Assembly (NCBI GenBank): GCA_903845315.1
Contig: CAIMWY010000462.1
Location: forward strand, 1 to 10,061
Reading direction: 5' to 3'
DNA: 10,061 bases
Source: an uncultured Burkholderiales bacterium
GTDB lineage: Bacteria > Pseudomonadota > Gammaproteobacteria > Burkholderiales > Burkholderiaceae
Shown here: positions 6,107 through 10,061 of the stretch, piece after piece
Layout: the number at the start of each line of letters is the position of its first letter
Numbering within the stretch: the stretch's first letter is position 1
The notes under the pieces: model-generated
The model's database searches: none
The model's input: the letters and a program-made list of their open reading frames with translations, nothing else
Told to the model about the DNA's origin: nothing
Made by a program: the position numbers and the translations under genes

Positions 6107-6442
6107 TTAAGCCTCTGTTTTAGGGCTTGCGTCACCTTGAATTTGCTCTTTGAGCTTGTGACTTGCATGAAATGTCACGGCGCGGCGTGCTTGAATGGGA
6201 ATGGCTTCACCCGTGCGTGGATTTCGACCTGGTCGTGGTGCTTTGGTGCGAATTTGAAAATTACCAAAGCTGGAAATTTTGACGTCAGTACCCTCGACCA
6301 AGCTTTGCGCGATGAGATCGAAAAATGCATCGATCATGTCCTTAGACTCGCGCTTGTTGAGGCCAATTTGCTCAAACAGCAAATCAGCCAACTGGGCTTT
6401 GGTCAGTGCGGGGGACTCAAGGCTCTCGAATGAAAGTTCCAT
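6107..6442 (-). CDS. ihfA: integration host factor subunit alpha
   Basis: IHF-alpha pairs with IHF-beta to bind and sharply bend specific DNA sites in recombination, replication and transcription. At 111 aa it is slightly longer than the E. coli protein, owing to N- and C-terminal tails. The conserved core is complete: LTKAQLADLLFEQIGL, ESKDMIDAFFDLI, VKISSFGNFQIRTKAPRPG, and the DNA-contacting arm with RNPRTGEAIPI, whose proline near residue 75 is the intercalating residue. Then comes VTFHASHKLKEQI. The alpha assignment rests on RPGRNPRTGE and on its place after pheT, where ihfA also lies in E. coli. It starts 27 bp after the pheT stop, so it is in the same operon. The ribosome-binding site is poor. 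Confidence 0.97.
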   Translation of the reverse strand: MELSFESLESPALTKAQLADLLFEQIGLNKRESKDMIDAFFDLIAQSLVEGTDVKISSFGNFQIRTKAPRPGRNPRTGEAIPIQARRAVTFHASHKLKEQIQGDASPKTEA

Positions 6443-6469
6443 AGGGGTCTTACTTTATATCCAGATGCA

Positions 6470-8896
6470 TCAAGCACGTAGGCGCGCGGAAATTTGGGCA
6501 GTCAACTGCGAAACAACGGCTTGAACGACCGAATCAATTTGACTTTCGTTCAGAGTGGCTTCGTCGCTGTTGAGGGTCAGGCGTACCGCCAAACTTTTCT
6601 CGTCCAAGGACATGCCAGCATTCTCCGTCTTGGGCCGGTAAACATCAAACAGCACCGCATTTCGCAACAAGCCTTGTGTGGGTGCGGCATGCACCGCCGC
6701 CATGAGGGCCGCATGGGTGACGCCCTCTTTGACAATCACCGCAATGTCGCGCTCCACGGCAGGAAAACGTGCCACAGGACTGGCCACAGGTAGTTGGCGG
6801 CTGAGCACTGCATCAAGTTGTAGCTCGAACATCACAGGCGCTTGAGACAAGTCCCAGCTTTGACGCCAACGTGGGTGTAACTCGCCCACATGGCCAACCA
6901 ACTGGCCATTGAGCAACACCTTGGCACAACGGCCGGGGTGCATGGCTGGATGCTCTGCGGCTTCGAACTGGGGCTGCGCAGGGGCCATCAAGGCTTGAAC
7001 ATCGGCTTTCACGTCGAAGAAATCAACGACCTGGTCTTTGCAGCCCCACTGCGCGGGCGCCACACTGCCAAACACGACGCCTGCGACATGCATGGGTTGG
7101 TCAAAGCCTTGCACGGTGGTATCGCTGTCTTTCACCGATAGGTCTTTCTTGAACACACGACCCAGTTCGAACACGCGCACAGCGCTGGCCTTGCGGTCTA
7201 CGTTGAACTTGACCACGCTGAGCAAGGAACCCAGCAACGATGAACGCATCACACTCATCTGGCTTGCGATCGGGTTGAGCAGTTTGATGGGGGCGGCATT
7301 GCCTGCGAGTTCATGCTCCCACCGTTCTTCGACAAAGCTGAAGTTGATGGTTTCTTGGTACCCCAAAGCAGCCAAATGGTGACGCACCGAGTGCGGACTG
7401 CGTTGTGATTCGAGAAGCACTTTGGCGGTGATGGGCGCCAGCGGAGGTGTAGTGGGCAAGTTGTTGTAACCTACCATGCGCGCAACTTCTTCGATCAAGT
7501 CCTCTTCGATCTGCAGGTCGAATCGGTATGACGGAACTTGCACCGTCACAGTGCCCTCGCGCTCACTCACCGACAGACCCAGGCCTCGCAAAGCATCCGC
7601 GACGCGTTGCTGAGTCAATGGCATTCCAATGACCTTGACCGCACGGGCCACACGCAAGGTGACCGATTGGGCTGCAGGCATGTTGATTTGTTGGTCGACC
7701 ACAGGACCCACGGTGGTCTGAGGCGTACCGCAAATGTCGACCACCAGTTGGGTGATGCGCTCTATGTGTTCGACGGTTAACTGTGGATCCACGCCGCGTT
7801 CAAAGCGATGCCCAGCGTCGGTGCTGAAATTGAAACGACGAGAACGACCTGTGATGGCTGATGGCCACCAAAAAGCAGCTTCGATGTAAATGTTTTGCGT
7901 GGTGTCGCTCACGGAAGTGGCGTCGCCGCCCATGATGCCCGCCAGCGATTCGACTTGGGTGTCGTCGGCAATCACGCCTACTTTGTCGTCTACCGTGACG
8001 GTGTTGCCATTCAATAGCATGAGCGATTCGCCTGGTTTGCCCCAACGCACATCCAAGCCTCCGTGTATTTTGTCAAGGTCAAAAATATGTGAGGGTCGGC
8101 CCAATTCAAACATCACGTAGTTTGAAATGTCGACCAAGGGACTGACGCTGCGTTGACCGCAACGGGCCAATCGGTCGACCATCCATTCAGGCGTTTGGGC
8201 TTGGGTGTTGACGCCACGCACCACACGACCCGAAAAGCGGCCACACAAATCGGGGGCGCTGATCTTGACGGGCAATTGATCGTGGTTGCTCGCGGGGACA
8301 GCCGAAAAGCTGGGTGCTTTCAAGGGTGCCCCGGTCAAAGCCGAGAGTTCGCGAGCAATGCCATAGACGCTCAAGCAATGCGCCAAGTTGGGCGTGAGCT
8401 TGAGGGTAAGCAGTGTGTCGTCGAGCTGCAAGTATTCGCGGATGTTTAGTCCCAAGGGTGCATCGGAGGGCAGCTCCAACAGACCACCGTGGTCATCGGC
8501 AATTTTGAGTTCTTTGGCGGAGCACAACATACCTTGACTTTCCACGCCGCGCAGCTTGCCCACTTTGATTTTGAAGGGTTTGCCATCTTCGCCAGGAGGC
8601 AGCTCGGCGCCGACCATGGCACATGGAATTTTGATACCCACGCGCGCATTGGGTGCACCGCACACGATGTTGAGCAAGCTGCCCTGCCCCACGTCAACTT
8701 GGCACACACGCAAGCGATCGGCGTCGGGGTGTTGAACGGCTTCTTTGATTTCACCCACCACGATACCTGTGAACGGCGGCGCCACGGGTTGAAGGTCCTC
8801 CACCTCAAGACCTGCCATGGTCAAGGTGTCAGCCAACTGTTGGGTCGTGAGAGAAGGGTTGCAGAATTCGCGCAACCAGGATTCGGGGAATTGCAT
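6470..8896 (-). CDS. pheT: phenylalanine-tRNA ligase beta subunit
   Basis: This is the beta subunit of the cytoplasmic alpha2-beta2 phenylalanyl-tRNA synthetase. It binds tRNA-Phe and edits mischarged tyrosine. The 808 aa match the usual size (about 795 in E. coli). Domains in order: a short N-terminal segment (MQFPESWLREF), an EMAP/OB-fold tRNA-binding domain at about 40-150 (GEIKEAVQHPDADRLRVCQV, then KLRGVESQGMLCS), the B3/B4 editing domain from about 212 to 395 (GQRSVSPLVDISNYVMFELG), a B5 domain near 410-480, the catalytic-like core, and a C-terminal FDX-ACB anticodon-binding domain from about 707 (FPAVERDIAVIV). Nothing is missing. It begins 25 bp after pheS ends, and the two are co-transcribed. 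Confidence 0.98.
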   Translation of the reverse strand: MQFPESWLREFCNPSLTTQQLADTLTMAGLEVEDLQPVAPPFTGIVVGEIKEAVQHPDADRLRVCQVDVGQGSLLNIVCGAPNARVGIKIPCAMVGAELPPGEDGKPFKIKVGKLRGVESQGMLCSAKELKIADDHGGLLELPSDAPLGLNIREYLQLDDTLLTLKLTPNLAHCLSVYGIARELSALTGAPLKAPSFSAVPASNHDQLPVKISAPDLCGRFSGRVVRGVNTQAQTPEWMVDRLARCGQRSVSPLVDISNYVMFELGRPSHIFDLDKIHGGLDVRWGKPGESLMLLNGNTVTVDDKVGVIADDTQVESLAGIMGGDATSVSDTTQNIYIEAAFWWPSAITGRSRRFNFSTDAGHRFERGVDPQLTVEHIERITQLVVDICGTPQTTVGPVVDQQINMPAAQSVTLRVARAVKVIGMPLTQQRVADALRGLGLSVSEREGTVTVQVPSYRFDLQIEEDLIEEVARMVGYNNLPTTPPLAPITAKVLLESQRSPHSVRHHLAALGYQETINFSFVEERWEHELAGNAAPIKLLNPIASQMSVMRSSLLGSLLSVVKFNVDRKASAVRVFELGRVFKKDLSVKDSDTTVQGFDQPMHVAGVVFGSVAPAQWGCKDQVVDFFDVKADVQALMAPAQPQFEAAEHPAMHPGRCAKVLLNGQLVGHVGELHPRWRQSWDLSQAPVMFELQLDAVLSRQLPVASPVARFPAVERDIAVIVKEGVTHAALMAAVHAAPTQGLLRNAVLFDVYRPKTENAGMSLDEKSLAVRLTLNSDEATLNESQIDSVVQAVVSQLTAQISARLRA

Positions 8897-8921
8897 GGTG
8901 AATCTCGTGTCGGTGGGCGAA

Positions 8922-9974
8922 TTACTGAAACTGGCTCAAGAAGCGAATGTCGCCATCAAAGAACAGGCGCAAGTCGCTGACGCCGTAACGCAACATGGTC
9001 AAGCGGTCGGTGCCCATGCCAAAAGCAAAGCCAATGTAGCGCTCGGGATCGAGGCCCATGTTGCGGATGACGTTGGGATGGACTTCACCAGAGCCAGCAA
9101 CTTCTAACCAACGTCCGGCAAGTGGCCCACTGGCGAACTGAATATCGACCTCAGCACTGGGCTCGGTGAATGGGAAAAAGCTGGGGCGGAAACGCAGCAC
9201 CAAGTCGTCGGTTTCGAAGAAGGTTCTGTAAAAGTCGGTGAAGACAACTTTGAGGTCTTTGAAGCTCACATTCTCACCGACCCACAAGCCCTCGCACTGG
9301 TGAAACATAGGGGAATGGGTGGCATCGCTGTCGACGCGGTAGGTGCGGCCCGGTGCAATGACACGAATTTCAGGCATCACCTGCCCCGCATCCATCAAGG
9401 ACTGGTAGCGCTTGACATGTTGCACCGCATGGCGAATTTGCATAGGGCTGGTGTGGGTGCGCAACAAGTTGGGGGCATCAGGGCTGCCACCTTCAACATA
9501 GAAGGTGTCGTGCATGGAGCGCGCCGGGTGGTCTTGCGGCGTGTTGAGGGCGGTGAAGTTGAACCAATCGGTCTCGATCTCTGGGCCCTGGGCCACATCA
9601 AAACCCATCGAACCAAAGATGGCTTCGATGCGCTCAAGTGTCAAGGACACAGGGTGCAAACCCCCTGTCGTGCGCGTGCGCCCAGGCAACGTGACGTCCA
9701 GAGCTTCAGCTTTCAGTTGGGTCTGGAGTTCGGCATCGGCCAAGGCTTGACGACGTGCATTCAAAGCCACTTCAATCGCCTGTTTAGCAACGTTGATGAC
9801 CGCACCACGTGACTTTTTTTCGTCCACGCTCAAGGTGGACATGCCATTCATCAACTCGGTGATGCGGCCAGACTTACCCAGAAACTGGGCCTTGGCGTTT
9901 TCAAGTTCAGCAGGGGTTGCGCTTTGCGCAAACAAGGCCTGTGCGCCGCTAACCAAAGAGTCCAACTCGTTCAT
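8922..9974 (-). CDS. pheS: phenylalanine-tRNA ligase alpha subunit
   Basis: This is the catalytic alpha subunit of phenylalanyl-tRNA synthetase, which activates phenylalanine with ATP and charges tRNA-Phe. It has 350 aa (327 in E. coli). An N-terminal coiled-coil arm (about 1-90) precedes the class II core. Motif 2 is seen at about 204-229 ([23 protein letters not shown]). The amino-acid pocket segment [15 protein letters not shown] lies near 263-277. Motif 3 is seen at about 315-336 ([17 protein letters not shown]), where the Ala corresponding to E. coli Ala294 is present, so the pocket looks wild type. ATG 9974 is the natural start, although no good ribosome-binding site precedes it. A strong hairpin with a T-run ends about 15 nt before the start codon, so expression may be attenuated. 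Confidence 0.98.
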   Translation of the reverse strand: MNELDSLVSGAQALFAQSATPAELENAKAQFLGKSGRITELMNGMSTLSVDEKKSRGAVINVAKQAIEVALNARRQALADAELQTQLKAEALDVTLPGRTRTTGGLHPVSLTLERIEAIFGSMGFDVAQGPEIETDWFNFTALNTPQDHPARSMHDTFYVEGGSPDAPNLLRTHTSPMQIRHAVQHVKRYQSLMDAGQVMPEIRVIAPGRTYRVDSDATHSPMFHQCEGLWVGENVSFKDLKVVFTDFYRTFFETDDLVLRFRPSFFPFTEPSAEVDIQFASGPLAGRWLEVAGSGEVHPNVIRNMGLDPERYIGFAFGMGTDRLTMLRYGVSDLRLFFDGDIRFLSQFQ

Positions 9975-9988
9975 AGGAATTCAGAGTT

Positions 9989-10033
9989 AAAAAACAAAAA
10001 AGGGATTGAAGCTGGTTGCAGCTTCAATCCCTT
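9989..10033 (-). terminator. strong intrinsic terminator or attenuator just before pheS
   Basis: Read on the minus strand, AAGGGATTGAAGCTG (10033-10019), loop CAAC, and CAGCTTCAATCCCTT (10014-10000) form a perfect 15-bp stem. TTTT, a G and TTTTTT follow down to 9989. This is a near-ideal rho-independent terminator in the same direction as pheS. Only 25 nt separate the stem from the pheS ATG. It may end an upstream gene (a TAA at 10050-10048 would fit; rplT precedes pheS in E. coli), or it may act as an attenuator of pheST. Confidence 0.9.
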
Positions 10034-10061
10034 GGCTGGTGGGTACGTTACGGTGTTGCGA

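Noticed and set aside
8489..8980. 163-codon open frame on the plus strand, opposite pheT/pheS
   Set aside because: It lies antisense to two complete, clearly recognised synthetase genes, its protein is rich in His, Gly and Arg with no domain, and it is explained by codon bias of the real genes.
9300..9812. 170-codon open frame on the plus strand, opposite pheS
   Set aside because: It is antisense to the conserved pheS core and has no recognisable motif or ribosome-binding site.
9989..10061. Phe-rich short frame through the hairpin before pheS as a leader peptide
   Set aside because: The Phe codons come from the terminator's own T-run, downstream of the stem, where they could not control it. 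No start codon for it is visible.
1..10061. CRISPR arrays, IS elements, phage or toxin-antitoxin genes
   Set aside because: No regularly spaced repeats, transposase, integrase or small paired genes were seen on either strand.

Overview
This window looks like a chromosomal segment from a betaproteobacterium, most likely Burkholderiales/Comamonadaceae. The evidence is the tctC/Bug-type solute-binding protein, the gene order pheS-pheT-ihfA-merR-tRNA-Pro, and the closeness of the PheS, PheT, IhfA and MerR sequences to that group. This assignment rests on recognising protein families, not on a database search. There are no phage genes, IS elements, CRISPR arrays or broken genes, and no gap without a gene longer than about 140 bases.

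The left half (1-4340, minus strand) is an accessory uptake and catabolism cluster, transcribed right to left. Its order is a Bug/TctC periplasmic binding protein, an alpha/beta-hydrolase, an NMT1/SsuA-like periplasmic binding protein, an ABC permease, and an ABC ATPase cut by the left edge. A LysR-type regulator (4436-5344, plus) diverges from it across a 95-bp region. That region holds a good dyad and a plausible minus-strand promoter. The simplest reading is that the LysR protein senses a small organic acid, ester or aromatic compound and controls its import (ABC system, perhaps with Bug-assisted binding) and its hydrolysis. The substrate cannot be read from the sequence.

The right half (5428-9974, minus strand) is core information-processing DNA: pheS, pheT, ihfA, a MerR-like regulator and tRNA-Pro(GGG), closely spaced and all on the minus strand. 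A strong intrinsic terminator follows the tRNA. Another stands 25 nt before the pheS start codon; it either ends an upstream gene or works as an attenuator for pheST. This layout extends the thrS-infC-rpmI-rplT-pheS-pheT-ihfA arrangement known from E. coli.

The junction between the accessory and core halves lies at the 3' end of the tRNA-Pro gene, where lysR converges on it. Nothing here is clearly a new biological system. The points most worth a second look are the mixed Bug/hydrolase/ABC cluster, the divergent operator, the hairpin before pheS, and the tRNA-end boundary.
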